Below are positions 27,434 to 38,200 of a stretch of 64,000 nt of DNA, in pieces. Source of the DNA: Streptomyces caelestis (GTDB taxonomy: Bacteria; Actinomycetota; Actinomycetes; Streptomycetales; Streptomycetaceae). The notes under the pieces were generated by a model, which ran no database searches, had not been told where the DNA came from, and was given only the letters and a program-made list of their open reading frames with translations. Location of the stretch: NCBI RefSeq assembly GCF_001279005.1, contig NZ_LGCN01000194.1, forward strand, positions 1 through 64,000, read 5' to 3'. The translations under genes were made by a program, and so were the position numbers. Each line of letters opens with the position of its first letter. Position 1 is the stretch's first letter.

Positions 27434-28266
27434 TGGCCGCCGCGGGCACGTCGCACGCCACCCGATGGGGCGTCGTCAACGTCGTGGTGGTGCTGTACGC
27501 CCTGTTCCCGGTGTGGTGGATCGTCGCGCTGTCGTTCAAGGACCCCGGCACCCTCACCGACGGCGACTACATCCCCCGGGACTGGACCTGGGAGAACTAC
27601 CGGGGCATCTTCGCGACCTCCGAGTTCACCCGGGCGCTGGTCAACTCGATCGGCATCGCCCTGATCGCCACCGTGATCGCGGTGATCCTCGGCACCATGG
27701 CCGCCTACGCGGTGGCCCGGCTGCGGTTCCCCGGCAAACGGCTGCTGATCGGCATGTCGCTCCTCATCGCCATGTTCCCGCCGATCTCCCTGGTGTCCCC
27801 GCTGTTCGACATCGAGCGGAGCATCGGGATCTTCGACACCTGGCCCGGACTGATCATCCCGTACATGACCTTCTCGCTGCCGCTGGCGATCTACACCCTG
27901 TCGGCGTTCTTCCGGGAGATCCCCTGGGACCTGGAGAAGGCCGCCAAGGTGGACGGGGCCACGCCCGCGCAGGCCTTCCGGCTGGTCATCGTGCCGCTCG
28001 CCGCTCCGGGCGTGTTCACCACGGCCATCCTCGTGTTCATCTTCTGCTGGAACGACTTCCTGTTCGCGATCTCGCTGACCTCCACCGAGTCCGCGCGCAC
28101 GGTCCCCGCCGCGATCGCGTTCTTCACGGGCAGCTCGCAGTTCCAGCAGCCCACCGGGTCGATCGCCGCGGCCGCCGTGGTGATCACCGTCCCGATCATC
28201 ATCTTCGTCCTGCTCTTCCAGCGGCGGATCGTCGCCGGACTGACCTCCGGGGCGGTCAAGGGATGA
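27433..28266 (+). CDS. sugB: Sugar ABC transporter permease (SugB-like)
   Basis: A 277-residue permease of the MalG/UgpE type with six helices and the EAA loop [20 protein letters not shown]. The ATG shares one base with the sugA stop. The partner of SugA in the importer. Confidence 0.92.
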   Translation: MAAAGTSHATRWGVVNVVVVLYALFPVWWIVALSFKDPGTLTDGDYIPRDWTWENYRGIFATSEFTRALVNSIGIALIATVIAVILGTMAAYAVARLRFPGKRLLIGMSLLIAMFPPISLVSPLFDIERSIGIFDTWPGLIIPYMTFSLPLAIYTLSAFFREIPWDLEKAAKVDGATPAQAFRLVIVPLAAPGVFTTAILVFIFCWNDFLFAISLTSTESARTVPAAIAFFTGSSQFQQPTGSIAAAAVVITVPIIIFVLLFQRRIVAGLTSGAVKG

Positions 28267-28291
28267 GCGTGAAGGCAAGGAGGCGCCGCCC

Positions 28292-29470
28292 ATGGCCGAG
28301 ATCGTCCTAGAGGGAGTCACCAAACGCTATCCGGACGGATCCCTCGCCGTGCGGGACGTGGACCTCGACATCGCCGACGGCGAGTTCGTGATCCTGGTCG
28401 GCCCGTCCGGCTGCGGCAAGTCGACCACCCTGAACATGATCGCCGGGCTCGAGGACATCACCGAGGGCACCCTGCGCATCGGCGGACGGGTCGTCAACGA
28501 CCTCGCCCCCAAGGAGCGCGACGTCGCCATGGTGTTCCAGAGCTACGCCCTGTACCCGCACATGAGCGTGCGGGAGAACATGGGCTTCCCGCTGCGGCTG
28601 GCGAAGGTGGACAAGGCCACCGTCGACAGCAAGGTCGAGGAGGCCGCCCGGGTCCTCGACCTGAGCGAGTTCCTGGACCGCAAGCCCGCCAACCTCTCGG
28701 GCGGACAGCGCCAGCGGGTGGCGATGGGGCGGGCGATCGTCCGCGACCCCAAGGCGTTCCTCATGGACGAGCCGCTGTCCAACCTGGACGCCAAGCTCCG
28801 GGTGCAGATGCGCACCCAGATCTCCCGGCTGCAGCGCCGCCTGGGCACCACCACCGTGTACGTCACCCACGACCAGACCGAGGCGATGACGCTCGGCGAC
28901 CGGGTCGTGGTGATGCGGCAGGGCCTGGTCCAGCAGGTCGGCACCCCCGCCCAGCTCTACGACACGCCGCGCAACCTGTTCGTCGCGGGCTTCATCGGCT
29001 CCCCGGCGATGAACTTCCTGGGCGCCTCCCTGTCCGGCGGCGTCCTGCGCACCCCGCTGGGCGACCTGCCGCTCGACGACCGCGTGCGCCGGGAGCTGGA
29101 ACGGCGGGACGTGCCGCGCGAGGTGATCGTCGGACTGCGCCCCGAGGCCTTCGAGGACGCGAGCCTGGCGCACGGGACGGGCGGCCCCGTCGTCACCGCC
29201 ACCGTGGACGTGCTGGAGTCGCTGGGCTCCGACGCGTACGTCTACTTCAGTGCGGAGGGCGGGCCGGTGACCACCGCCGAACTGGAGGAACTCGCCGCGG
29301 ACTCGGGCGTGCGCGACACCGGGGCCCGGGGAGCCCAGCAGGTCGTGGCCCGGCTGAACGCCGCCACCCGGGCGCGCGAGGGCGTACCCGTCGAGCTCCG
29401 GGTCGACATGGGCAAGGCCCATGTCTTCGACCCGTCGACCGGCGCCAACCTCACCCGTGCGGGGGACTAG
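28292..29470 (+). CDS. sugC: Sugar ABC transporter ATPase (SugC/MalK type)
   Basis: A 392-residue ATPase with Walker A GPSGCGKST (about 38-46), signature LSGGQRQR (about 135), Walker B FLMDEPLSNLDAKLR and switch His in YVTHDQ. A C-terminal regulatory TOBE-like domain (about 240-392) is of the MalK/UgpC kind. It starts 25 bases after sugB with AAGGAGG upstream. Many Streptomyces sugar importers share one ATPase (MsiK); here a dedicated one is encoded in the operon, as in lpqY-sugABC. Confidence 0.93.
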   Translation: MAEIVLEGVTKRYPDGSLAVRDVDLDIADGEFVILVGPSGCGKSTTLNMIAGLEDITEGTLRIGGRVVNDLAPKERDVAMVFQSYALYPHMSVRENMGFPLRLAKVDKATVDSKVEEAARVLDLSEFLDRKPANLSGGQRQRVAMGRAIVRDPKAFLMDEPLSNLDAKLRVQMRTQISRLQRRLGTTTVYVTHDQTEAMTLGDRVVVMRQGLVQQVGTPAQLYDTPRNLFVAGFIGSPAMNFLGASLSGGVLRTPLGDLPLDDRVRRELERRDVPREVIVGLRPEAFEDASLAHGTGGPVVTATVDVLESLGSDAYVYFSAEGGPVTTAELEELAADSGVRDTGARGAQQVVARLNAATRAREGVPVELRVDMGKAHVFDPSTGANLTRAGD

Positions 29471-29476
29471 CCGGCG

Positions 29477-30013
29477 TCAGATCACACAGCCCGCGTGGGC
29501 CAGCGCCTGCTTCAGCAGCACCCCGTGACCGCCCGGCATCTCGCTCTGCACCGCCTGCGACAGGGCCTCCTGCGGACTGAACCACACCAGGTCGAGGGCG
29601 TCCTGCCGGGGCCGGCAGTCACCCGTCACCGGCACGATGTACGCCAGCGACACCGCGTGCTGGCGGGGGTCGTGGAAGGGGGTGATGCCCTGGGTGGGGA
29701 AGTACTCCGCGACCGTGAACGGCTGCAGCGACGCCGGGACGCGCGGCAGGGCCACCGGGCCGAGGTCCTTCTCCAGGTGGCGCAGCAGGGCGTCCCGGAC
29801 CCGTTCGTGGTGCAGCACCCGGCCGGAGACCAGAGACCGGCTGACCGTCCCGTCGGGCCCGATGCGCAGCAGCAGGCCGACGCTGGTGACTTCACCGCTG
29901 TCGTCGACGCGCACGGGCACGGCCTCGACGTACAGGATCGGCATCTGGGCGCGTGCCATCTCCAGATCGTCGGAGGACAGCCAGCCCGGCGTGGTTTCGG
30001 TCATGTCAGACAT
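29477..30013 (-). CDS. DUF4916 (NUDIX-like) protein
   Basis: A 178-residue NUDIX-fold protein of the DUF4916 type: WLSSDDLEMARAQMPILYVE at residues 12-31, then VGLLLRIGPDGTVSRSLVSG, and an end DALDLVWFSPQEAL. The classical NUDIX box is not intact, so hydrolase activity is doubtful. It converges on sugC with only six bases between the stops. Starts at 30013 or 30004 are both possible. Confidence 0.75.
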   Translation of the reverse strand: MSDMTETTPGWLSSDDLEMARAQMPILYVEAVPVRVDDSGEVTSVGLLLRIGPDGTVSRSLVSGRVLHHERVRDALLRHLEKDLGPVALPRVPASLQPFTVAEYFPTQGITPFHDPRQHAVSLAYIVPVTGDCRPRQDALDLVWFSPQEALSQAVQSEMPGGHGVLLKQALAHAGCVI

Positions 30014-30035
30014 TGTTTGATCATACTTTCAGCGG

Positions 30036-30845
30036 TCAGGGCTTCACGGCCACCGCGCCGTACTGCGGCACCGCGGCGGAGTCGGACGTGGCGCGCCACT
30101 GCGAGCAGGACACCAGACCGGGCTCGACCAGGTCCAGTCCCTCGAAGAACGCGGTGATGTCCGCGGCGCTCCGGGCGGTGATCGGGGGAGTGGCGTTCTC
30201 GTTCCAGAACTCCATGGCCGGAACCTGCAGTTCGCCGCCGACCTCGGGGTCGTAGGTGGGGTGCGTGAGGACCAGGAAGCTCCCCGGGGGAACCGCCGCC
30301 ATGATCCGGCGGACGATCTCCCGGGCCTTGTCGGTGTCGAGCACGAAGTTGAGGATCCCCAGCATCATCACCGCGACGGGCCGCGTGACGTCCAGGGTCC
30401 CGGTGGCGCGTTCCAGTATGGCGTCCGGGTCGTGCACGTCGGCGTCGATGTAGGCGGTGGCGCCCTCGCGCGTGCCGGTCAGCAGGGTGCGGGCGTGGAC
30501 GAGGACGATCGGGTCGTTGTCGACGTAGACGATCCGCGAGTCCGGCGCGATCCGCTGCGCGATCTCATGGGTGTTGTCGGCCGTCGGCAGGCCGGTGCCG
30601 ACGTCGAGGAACTGCCGCACACCGCGCTCGGCGGTCAGGTACGTCACCGCCCGGCCCAGGAAGTCCCGGTCCGCGCGGGCGATGTCGCGGACGACCGGGT
30701 TGATCGAGGCGACGTGGTCGCCGACCCGCTGGTCGACGTCGTAGTTGTCCTTGCCGCCGATCCAGTAGTTCCACACGCGCGCGTTGTGCGCCACACCGGT
30801 GTTCAGCCTCGCCGAGCCGCTCGGCGGGGTGTGGCTCTCACTCAC
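30036..30845 (-). CDS. SAM-dependent methyltransferase, DUF574 type
   Basis: A 269-residue protein of the large actinobacterial DUF574 family (methyltransferase 19). Family marks are NARVWNYWIGGKDNYDVDQR at about 18-37, the SAM-binding FLDVGTGLPT and DADVHDPDAILE, and a final SCSQWRA. The substrate is unknown. I chose GTG 30845 with GGAGAG just upstream; a longer frame to 30965 lacks support. It shares its orientation with the DUF4916 gene and may be upstream in the same transcript. Confidence 0.9.
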   Translation of the reverse strand: MSESHTPPSGSARLNTGVAHNARVWNYWIGGKDNYDVDQRVGDHVASINPVVRDIARADRDFLGRAVTYLTAERGVRQFLDVGTGLPTADNTHEIAQRIAPDSRIVYVDNDPIVLVHARTLLTGTREGATAYIDADVHDPDAILERATGTLDVTRPVAVMMLGILNFVLDTDKAREIVRRIMAAVPPGSFLVLTHPTYDPEVGGELQVPAMEFWNENATPPITARSAADITAFFEGLDLVEPGLVSCSQWRATSDSAAVPQYGAVAVKP

Positions 30846-30961
30846 GGTCTCTCCCTCTCCCTCACCCGTACGGCCGCGATCGGGCCGCCGCGGCCATTGT
30901 GCCGCGTGGTGATCACGTTGTCCCGTGAATGGGGGAGCGGAAAAGCCCTGTTGACGCGAGG

Positions 30962-31618
30962 TCATGGGGTGCCGGCCCGGCCGAGCACGTCCTCGGCCAC
31001 GTGCCTGTCGAGCGCCGCGCGGACCAACGCCGCAGCCAGGACGGCCGGTTCGGTGCGTTCCGCGAGGCCGAGGAGCCGGTCCGGATCCTGCGGCAGTTCC
31101 AACCGCCGCGCGCCCTGCAGGGCCTTGGCGTCCAGCCGTGGCGCGGCCTCCGGCCAGACGCGCTGGACCTCGCGCAGGAAGATGTCGGCGCCGACCGGGC
31201 CCACGCCGGGGAACTCCTGCAGCAGGCGGCGCAGTGCGCCGACGTCGCCGTCCGCCTCCTCGCGGAGCCGACGCAGGTCGCCACCCCAGCGTTCTGTCAA
31301 CAGCTCGGCTTCGTCACCCAGTTGGGTCGCGGTGCGCTCGTCGTAGCGCCGGTAGCCGCCCCGGCCGAGCGCGTCCACCCGTTCCTGCCAGGTCGCCCCG
31401 GCCATGCGGCGCGGATCGCGCAGCCCCGCCTCGTGCAGGGCACGGGCGGAGGCCACGGCGATCGCCCCCTTGATCCGGGCGCTGAGCAGATGGGCCAGCA
31501 CCAGCAGCCGGTACAGCGGCTGCGGGGCGTTCTTCAGTTCGATGCCGGCCTCCTCCGCGTACGTCCGGCCGTACGCGTCGACGAGGGCGCGGACCACCCG
31601 CCCGTCCCGGCCGGCCAC
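30962..31618 (-). CDS. HhH-GPD endonuclease III-like protein
   Basis: A 218-residue helix-hairpin-helix protein of the DNA glycosylase superfamily. The HhH motif is LLQEFPGVGPVGADIFLREV, followed by a late conserved Asp region (PEAAPRLDAKAL). It lacks the four-Cys iron-sulfur cluster of endonuclease III. It is expected to act in base-excision repair, but may be inactive. The GTG at 31618 sits five bases after the DUF3140 stop, so the two are probably coupled. Confidence 0.8.
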   Translation of the reverse strand: MAGRDGRVVRALVDAYGRTYAEEAGIELKNAPQPLYRLLVLAHLLSARIKGAIAVASARALHEAGLRDPRRMAGATWQERVDALGRGGYRRYDERTATQLGDEAELLTERWGGDLRRLREEADGDVGALRRLLQEFPGVGPVGADIFLREVQRVWPEAAPRLDAKALQGARRLELPQDPDRLLGLAERTEPAVLAAALVRAALDRHVAEDVLGRAGTP

Positions 31619-31623
31619 GGCGG

Positions 31624-31956
31624 CTACGGCTTGAGCGGGTCGTGGCCGAGGGTCATCAGGCGGTGCCGACGGGGTGCGTCCTCGGCCACGGGCTCGTTCT
31701 CCGGGTCCGTCTGCGCGGTGACGGTGTCCACGACCTCCTCCATCACCCGCAGGTCGTCCGCGGTGAGGTCGGTGCGGCGTTTCTGGAGGATGGCGAGGAC
31801 GTGCTGCCCCGTCTCGCCGCCCGCCCGGTCCGGCAGCGGCTCGGTGGTCTCGGCGGCGTCGCTCACCCGCAGCCAGGCCGCCAGTTCCGCCGAGGTCATG
31901 TTCACCACGCGGTGGAAGTCGTCCCACAGCGCGTCCCTCTCGAGGGCGTCGCTCAT
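31624..31956 (-). CDS. DUF3140 protein
   Basis: A 110-residue DUF3140 protein: LWDDFHRVVNMTSAELAAWL at about 10-29, ILQKRRTDLTADDLRVMEEV, and the C-terminal RLMTLGHDPLKP. Family role unknown; it often lies beside DNA-repair or stress genes. It is followed without a gap by the endonuclease-like gene, and Dps lies directly upstream on the same strand, which suggests a stress or DNA-protection cluster. Confidence 0.85.
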   Translation of the reverse strand: MSDALERDALWDDFHRVVNMTSAELAAWLRVSDAAETTEPLPDRAGGETGQHVLAILQKRRTDLTADDLRVMEEVVDTVTAQTDPENEPVAEDAPRRHRLMTLGHDPLKP

Positions 31957-31998
31957 GATGTGCCCCTCACATACGTGCGTTCTCCGGCGCCGGGGCGG

Positions 31999-32481
31999 TC
32001 AGGACCGGCCCGAAAAGTTCTCCGCCTCGAACATCCAGCGCTGCTTCTCCAGGTCCGCGGTGATCGAGATCAGCAGGTCCTGGGTGACCAGGTCCGCCTT
32101 CTCGGTGACGTCGATGCGCTCGCGCAGGCGCGTGACGGCCGTGCCGAGCGCCTCCGTCATCACCTCCACGGCCTCCGAGTCGCGCAGCCAGCCCTCCTTC
32201 GGGGCCGGCAGCGAGAAGACCTTGGCGATGGTCTCCGGGCGGCCGTCCGGCGGCACACCGAGCGCCGCGGCCCGCTCCGCCACCGTGTCGGCGTGGGCGC
32301 GCGCGGCGGAGACCACCTCGTCCAGCTGGAGGTGGACGGAGCGGAACCGCGGACCCACGACGTTCCAGTGCGCCTGCTTCCCGATCAGTGACAGCCCGAG
32401 CAGGTCCACCAGGGTCTCCTGGAGGGCCTCGCAGGAAACCCGGCGGGCCTCGTCGGGCAGGGTGCTCCTCACAACGGTCAT
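31999..32481 (-). CDS. dps: Dps-family DNA-binding ferritin-like protein
   Basis: A 160-residue Dps. Ferroxidase residues are visible at the dimer interface: H38 and H50 in KQAHWNVVGPRFRSVHLQLD, D54, then D65 and E69 in HADTVAERAAALG. Dps proteins form dodecamers that oxidise and store iron and shield DNA under oxidative or osmotic stress. The ATG at 32481 has GGAGGAA upstream. The last residues (FSGRS) are short, without a long Lys-rich tail. Confidence 0.95.
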   Translation of the reverse strand: MTVVRSTLPDEARRVSCEALQETLVDLLGLSLIGKQAHWNVVGPRFRSVHLQLDEVVSAARAHADTVAERAAALGVPPDGRPETIAKVFSLPAPKEGWLRDSEAVEVMTEALGTAVTRLRERIDVTEKADLVTQDLLISITADLEKQRWMFEAENFSGRS

Positions 32482-32781
32482 GGGGTGCTGTTCCTCCTTC
32501 TCGAATCGTCCGTGGTCCCGCGGAGCGGTGTCCCGCGCGGTCACCCGCCGCCGTGCATGCACACGCCCGACGGCGACGAGGTCCCGCGAAGCCGGCCCCG
32601 TCGATCCGGCGGGAAGGGCGCCTTCGGGCCCTCTCCCGTACGGGCCGCGCTCCGCAACCACTTCATGAACGCGCGGGTGCCCCCGGCCCTCCCGCACAAA
32701 CACGGCCCCGGCCGCGCGGGCGGGGCGCGACCGCGGCCGCGGGATCTTCCCAGCGGGCCGTTCCGCGGTCTATAGTCCAAA

Positions 32782-32796
32782 ACTAGCGGTGCTAAT
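32782..32796. promoter_or_regulatory. Palindromic operator candidate between dps and the thiolase
   Basis: ACTAGCGGTGCTAAT is an imperfect 15-bp inverted repeat (one mismatch) in an AT-rich island next to TATAGT at 32771-32776. It lies 57 bases before the thiolase and about 300 before dps. The size and symmetry fit a TetR- or MarR-type site. The rest of the 371-base gap (32482-32852) shows nothing else. Confidence 0.35.
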
Positions 32797-32852
32797 TAAG
32801 AGCAGTCGCCGATCCCACAGCACAGCCATCGGCATCGGTCAGGAGTCCTGTC

Positions 32853-34040
<1,188 letters not shown>

Positions 34041-34115
34041 CCATCGCGCCGGGGCGCCATCGGGCGAGACGTCCTCACCGGCGTCGTCCGCCTGCGCATA
34101 GCATCTGTCCTCGCA

Positions 34116-34889
34116 ATGAACATGATGACGCTCTGGCACCTCAACGGCTGGGAATTCGCCGCGCTCGCCTTCGCGGCCCTGCTCGTCGGCTTCTCCAAGA
34201 CCGCCGTCAGCGGGGCCAACACGGTCAGTCTCGCCGTCTTCGCCGCCGTACTGCCCGCCAAGGCCTCCACCGGAGTCCTGCTGCCCATCCTGATCGCCGG
34301 GGACGTGCTCGCCGTCCTCACCTACCGCCGGCACGCCCACTGGCCCACGCTGTGGCGGCTGTTCCCGGCGGTCGCGGCGGGCGTCGTCGCCGGGACCCTG
34401 TTCCTGGTGTGGGCCGACGACGGGATCGTACGGAGCTCCATCGGGGCGATCCTGCTGCTGATGGCCGGGGTGACGATGTGGCGGCGGCGGACGGCCGACG
34501 CGGACCGGGGACCCGACGCGGTCGCCACCCGGGCGGGCCGTGCCAAGGCCCGCTCCTACGGCGTGCTCGGCGGCTTCACCACCATGGTCGCCAACGCGGG
34601 CGGCCCGGTGATGTCGCTGTACCTGCTCTCCGCGGGCTTCCGGAAACTCGGCTTCCTCGGCACCTCGGCGTTCTTCTTCCTGATCGTCAACACCTCCAAG
34701 CTGCCCTTCAGCGCCGGTCTCGGCCTGATCGACGCCGACTCGCTGCTCCTCGACGCGGCGCTCGTGCTGTTCGTGGTGCCCGGCGCGCTCCTCGGCACGT
34801 GGGCGGTGAGCAGGATCGACCAGCGGCTGTTCGAACGGCTGGTGATCGCGGCGACGGTGGTGGGCGGCGTACAGCTACTGGTGCCCTGA
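34116..34889 (+). CDS. TauE/SafE family membrane protein
   Basis: A 257-residue protein with about eight helices and the paired family motifs (FAALLVGFSKTAVSGANTVS and GGFTTMVANAGGPVMSLYLL). Members export sulfonates or sulfite or act as anion permeases. It converges with, and overlaps by 15 bases, the diacylglycerol kinase gene. Confidence 0.9.
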   Translation: MNMMTLWHLNGWEFAALAFAALLVGFSKTAVSGANTVSLAVFAAVLPAKASTGVLLPILIAGDVLAVLTYRRHAHWPTLWRLFPAVAAGVVAGTLFLVWADDGIVRSSIGAILLLMAGVTMWRRRTADADRGPDAVATRAGRAKARSYGVLGGFTTMVANAGGPVMSLYLLSAGFRKLGFLGTSAFFFLIVNTSKLPFSAGLGLIDADSLLLDAALVLFVVPGALLGTWAVSRIDQRLFERLVIAATVVGGVQLLVP

Positions 34890-36278
34890 GCGGGGCCCGG
34901 CCGGCCGCTGCGGCCCGTGGGGCGCCCCGTGGGAGTGGCGCAGACGGCTCGGCGCGGCGGTACGGCCGACCGTCGCCGCCAGCTTGCGCAGCCGCCGCCA
35001 GTCCAGTCGCGGCGGGGCCTGCGTGACACCGGGCCGCCTGCGCGGGACCCGGACGCGCAGCGCGCCGGGCGCGATACGGCAGTGGACGGGGGCGGGCAGC
35101 ACCATGGCCTCCCCGTCGACCCCGGCCTCGATCTCCGCGCGGTCCGCCTCGATGAGGACCTCGGTGGCGGTCATGATGGTCAGCCCGCTCGGCTCGGGGT
35201 TCAGCAGCAGGGCGGCGGCGCTGATGGCGCCCTCCAGCTTCACCCCGAGGACGCCGAGCGCGGCGGAGTCGAGCCGTTCCCGCCGGCCGAGGCCGAAGGG
35301 GTCGCCGGTGCGGTAGGGATTGTTGCTGACCAGCACGGCCTGCGGCGCGACGAGCGTCGTGCCCCCCGCGCGGGCGACCAGCCGGGGCCCCTGCTGACCG
35401 GTGAGCAGATCGGGCAGCATCTCCAGGCTGGTGCCGATCTTGTCGTCGCGGTAGGCGGGGCTCTGCACGATCGCCGCGTACGCGCCGAAGGAGGCGTTGT
35501 TCACGAACGGCTGCTCACCCGCGAAACCCAGGTCGACGCGGAGTTCGACGCCGTCCGTGAGCGCGTCGAGACAGGCGGCCGGGTCGCCGCGGTCCAGGCC
35601 GAGGTCCAGGGCGAAGTGATTGCGCGTCCCGGCGCTGATGACGAGGAACGGGATGTCGTGCTCGGCGGCCACGGCCGCCACCAGCGCCTGCGTGCCGTCG
35701 CCGCCGGCCGCGCCCAGCAGGTCCGCGCCGTCCGCGACGGCGGCCCGGGCCAGCGCGGTCACGTCGTGCTGCCTGCCGGGTTCGAGCAGCACCACCCGGG
35801 CGCCCAGGCGCTCCGCCTTCTCCCGCAGCCGGAACCTGCCCACCTTGCCGCCGCCCGACCGGGGATTCATGATCAGTACCGGCTTCCGGGGCGGCGGCAG
35901 CCGCCGCTCCCGCACCTGGACCTGCCCGCCGCCCGTGCCCCGCAGCGCGAACCTGCCGCTCCACACCGCCAGGCCCCACAGGGTCAGGGAGACCAGCAGC
36001 GCCCAGAACAGCGTCACCGCGAACAGGGCGATCAGACCGGCCGGCACACACACGGCGACCAGCGCGGACACCCACCGCAGCGGGCCCCGCAGGGTCAGCG
36101 CCCACCACACGGCGGCCGCGCTGAGCCCCAGTCCCGCGACCCCGCACACCAGCAGCAGCAGACCGCGCAGCCCCCCGTAGACGAGGGGAGTCGCCACCGC
36201 GAGCGCGGCGGCGGCCAGCGCCCCCCGCGCCGCCCACCGCTGGGCGTGATAGCCCCGCCCGCTCCAGTCCACGGCCAT
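34875..36278 (-). CDS. Diacylglycerol kinase catalytic-domain protein with N-terminal membrane part
   Basis: A 467-residue lipid kinase. Residues 1-~125 have three or four hydrophobic segments. The kinase domain then begins with LIMNPRSGGGKVGRFRLREK and has the GGDGT nucleotide loop (GAAGGDGTQALVAAVA), and ends with the usual beta domain (EAMVLPAPVHCRI). It probably phosphorylates diacylglycerol or a related lipid at the membrane. The ATG at 36278 follows GGAGGA. Its stop codon lies inside the TauE gene. Confidence 0.9.
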   Translation of the reverse strand: MAVDWSGRGYHAQRWAARGALAAAALAVATPLVYGGLRGLLLLVCGVAGLGLSAAAVWWALTLRGPLRWVSALVAVCVPAGLIALFAVTLFWALLVSLTLWGLAVWSGRFALRGTGGGQVQVRERRLPPPRKPVLIMNPRSGGGKVGRFRLREKAERLGARVVLLEPGRQHDVTALARAAVADGADLLGAAGGDGTQALVAAVAAEHDIPFLVISAGTRNHFALDLGLDRGDPAACLDALTDGVELRVDLGFAGEQPFVNNASFGAYAAIVQSPAYRDDKIGTSLEMLPDLLTGQQGPRLVARAGGTTLVAPQAVLVSNNPYRTGDPFGLGRRERLDSAALGVLGVKLEGAISAAALLLNPEPSGLTIMTATEVLIEADRAEIEAGVDGEAMVLPAPVHCRIAPGALRVRVPRRRPGVTQAPPRLDWRRLRKLAATVGRTAAPSRLRHSHGAPHGPQRPAGPRSGHQ

Positions 36279-36399
36279 GCCTCCTCCAGTCACCCGGCGT
36301 CATCGTAGGGCGTGCGCGCAGGCGTGTACGACCGGATGCCGATCTTCGACGGGCGGGCCGGCGCCGGACACGGCGTCCGGGCCCCGTACCCTCGGCGCC

Positions 36400-37149
36400 A
36401 TGTCCCCCCACGTCCTGGTCCTCGGCGGCACCACCGAGGCACGCGCACTGGCCGGCGAGCTGTCCGCCCGCCCCGGAACCAGGGTGACCACCTCCCTCGC
36501 CGGACGGGTGAGACGGCCGGGCGCGGTCGCCGGCGAGCTGCGCGTCGGCGGTTTCGGCGGCGCGCGGGGGCTGGCGGACTGGCTGCGCGAGCAGCGCGTG
36601 GACGCGGTGGTCGACGCCACGCACCCCTTCGCGCGGGCCATCACGGCGAACGCGGCCCGGGCCGCCGGCGCGACCGGACTGCCGCTGGTGGTCCTGCGCC
36701 GACCGGGCTGGCGACCGGGCCCGCGCGACGACTGGCACCCGGTCCCGTCACTGGACGCGGCCGCCGACCTGCTGCCCCGGCTCGGGCACCGGGTCCTCCT
36801 CACCACCGGCCGCCTCGGTCTCGCGGCCTTCGCCCACCTGACGGACCTGCGCTTCGTCGTCCGGTCGGTCGAGCCCCCCGAGCCGCCCGTGCCGCCGCAC
36901 ACGCACGTGCTGCTGGCCCGCGGCCCCTTCACCGTGGCCGACGAGACGGCCCTGCTGCGCGAGCACCGCCTCGACGTCCTGGTGACCAAGGACAGCGGCG
37001 GCACGGCGACCGCCGCCAAACTCACCGCGGCCCGCGACCTCGGCCTCCCGGTCGTCGTGGTGCGCCGCCCGCCGCTGCCGGACGGTGTCACGGCGGTCGA
37101 GGACGTGCCGACGGCCCTGCGCCGACTGGACGCCCTCGCCCGGCCCTGA
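36400..37149 (+). CDS. cobK: Precorrin-6A reductase
   Basis: A 249-residue NADPH-dependent reductase of aerobic cobalamin synthesis: LVLGGTTEARALAGEL at the N-terminus, DATHPFARAITANAARAA in the middle, RLGLAAFAHL and TKDSGGTATAAKL near the end. The convergent gene to its right is cobF, which makes precorrin-6A, the substrate of this enzyme, so the two sit together although on opposite strands. A degraded copy of its own 3' end lies just downstream. Confidence 0.93.
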   Translation: MSPHVLVLGGTTEARALAGELSARPGTRVTTSLAGRVRRPGAVAGELRVGGFGGARGLADWLREQRVDAVVDATHPFARAITANAARAAGATGLPLVVLRRPGWRPGPRDDWHPVPSLDAAADLLPRLGHRVLLTTGRLGLAAFAHLTDLRFVVRSVEPPEPPVPPHTHVLLARGPFTVADETALLREHRLDVLVTKDSGGTATAAKLTAARDLGLPVVVVRRPPLPDGVTAVEDVPTALRRLDALARP

Positions 37150-37197
37150 GCCGGACGGCTCGCCTCGAGCCCGGCCGTGCGGGACGCGGTCGATCGT

Positions 37198-37300
37198 CGG
37201 CTTCACCGAGGTCCGCGGCCCGGGCTTCCGGGCCGTCGTGGTGCGCCGTCCGCCCCCGCCGTGCGGTGTGACCGCCGCCGGCGGCGTCCCGGGGCCCGCG
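37198..37300 (+). pseudogene. Degraded duplicate of the cobK 3' end
   Basis: The text FRAVVVRRPPPPCGVTAAGG repeats the cobK tail LPVVVVRRPPLPDGVTAVED. The remaining downstream part loses similarity. The differences include V-to-A, L-to-P, E-to-G and D-to-G, which single T-to-C or A-to-G changes would give. It has no start and no domain, so it is a leftover of a short tandem duplication. Confidence 0.65.
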
Positions 37301-37371
37301 CCGAGCGGACACCCCCCGGCAGGCCGTGACCGGCAGGCCGTGCCGACGGCCCGGCACACCCGGCCGGCCGC

Positions 37372-38145
37372 TCAGCCCTCGGCCGGCCTGCGGCGCAGCA
37401 GATACGTGTCCATGATCCAGCCCTTGCGCTCGCGGGCCTCCGCACGGAGCCGCTCGATGCGGGGAGCCGCCTCGGCCAGCGGCCCGGAGACGAGGATCTC
37501 GTCCGGCGTGCCGATGTAGGCGCCCCAGTAGATGTCGACGTCCTGGTCGGCGTACGCGCGGAAGGCCTGGTGGGCGTCGAGCATCACCACCACGTCGTCC
37601 ACGCCCTCCGGGAACCCCTCGGCGAGCCGCCGGCCCGTGGTGATCTGCACCGGACGGGCGACCCGGCTGAGCCCCGTGCGGTGCCGGGCCACCAGGGCCG
37701 AGACGCTGCTGACGCCCGGTACGACGTCGTAGGCGAAGGCGACACGGCCGCGCTCCAGGACCTCCTCGAGGATGCCGATCGTGCTGTCGTACAGCGCCGG
37801 ATCGCCCCACACCAGGAACGCCCCGGTCCGGTCCTCATCCAGTTCCTCGGAGATCATCCGCTCGTAGAGGTCCGCGCGGGCGCTGCGCCAGTCCCCGACG
37901 GCGGGCGAGTAGGCCGGACCTCCGGCAGCCCGGTCCCGCTCCGGGTCGCGCGCCTCGACGACGCGGTAGGCGCCCTCCGGCAGGTGCGCGTCGAGCATGT
38001 CCCTGCGCAGCCGGGTCAGGTCCGCCTTCGCCTCGCCCTTGTCCAGGAGGAAGAACACGTCCGTGCTCCGCATGGCCTTGACCGCCTGCAGGGTCAGCTG
38101 GTCGGGGTCGCCCGCGCCGATACCGATGACATGAATCTCTCGCAC
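37372..38145 (-). CDS. cobF: Precorrin-6A synthase (deacetylating)
   Basis: A 257-residue SAM-dependent methylase of the aerobic B12 pathway that methylates C1 of precorrin-5 with loss of acetate. It has the tetrapyrrole-methylase pattern (IHVIGIGAGDPDQLTLQAVK, VWGDPALYDS, VPGVSSVSALVARH). GTG 38145 is preferred because the family starts V/M-R-x-I; an upstream GTG at 38163 is also possible. Confidence 0.92.
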   Translation of the reverse strand: MREIHVIGIGAGDPDQLTLQAVKAMRSTDVFFLLDKGEAKADLTRLRRDMLDAHLPEGAYRVVEARDPERDRAAGGPAYSPAVGDWRSARADLYERMISEELDEDRTGAFLVWGDPALYDSTIGILEEVLERGRVAFAYDVVPGVSSVSALVARHRTGLSRVARPVQITTGRRLAEGFPEGVDDVVVMLDAHQAFRAYADQDVDIYWGAYIGTPDEILVSGPLAEAAPRIERLRAEARERKGWIMDTYLLRRRPAEG

Positions 38146-38200
38146 GCCCCGAGTCTGCCGCACGCCACCGACAGCGCGTGCACCGCACCCGGTCCCTCCG

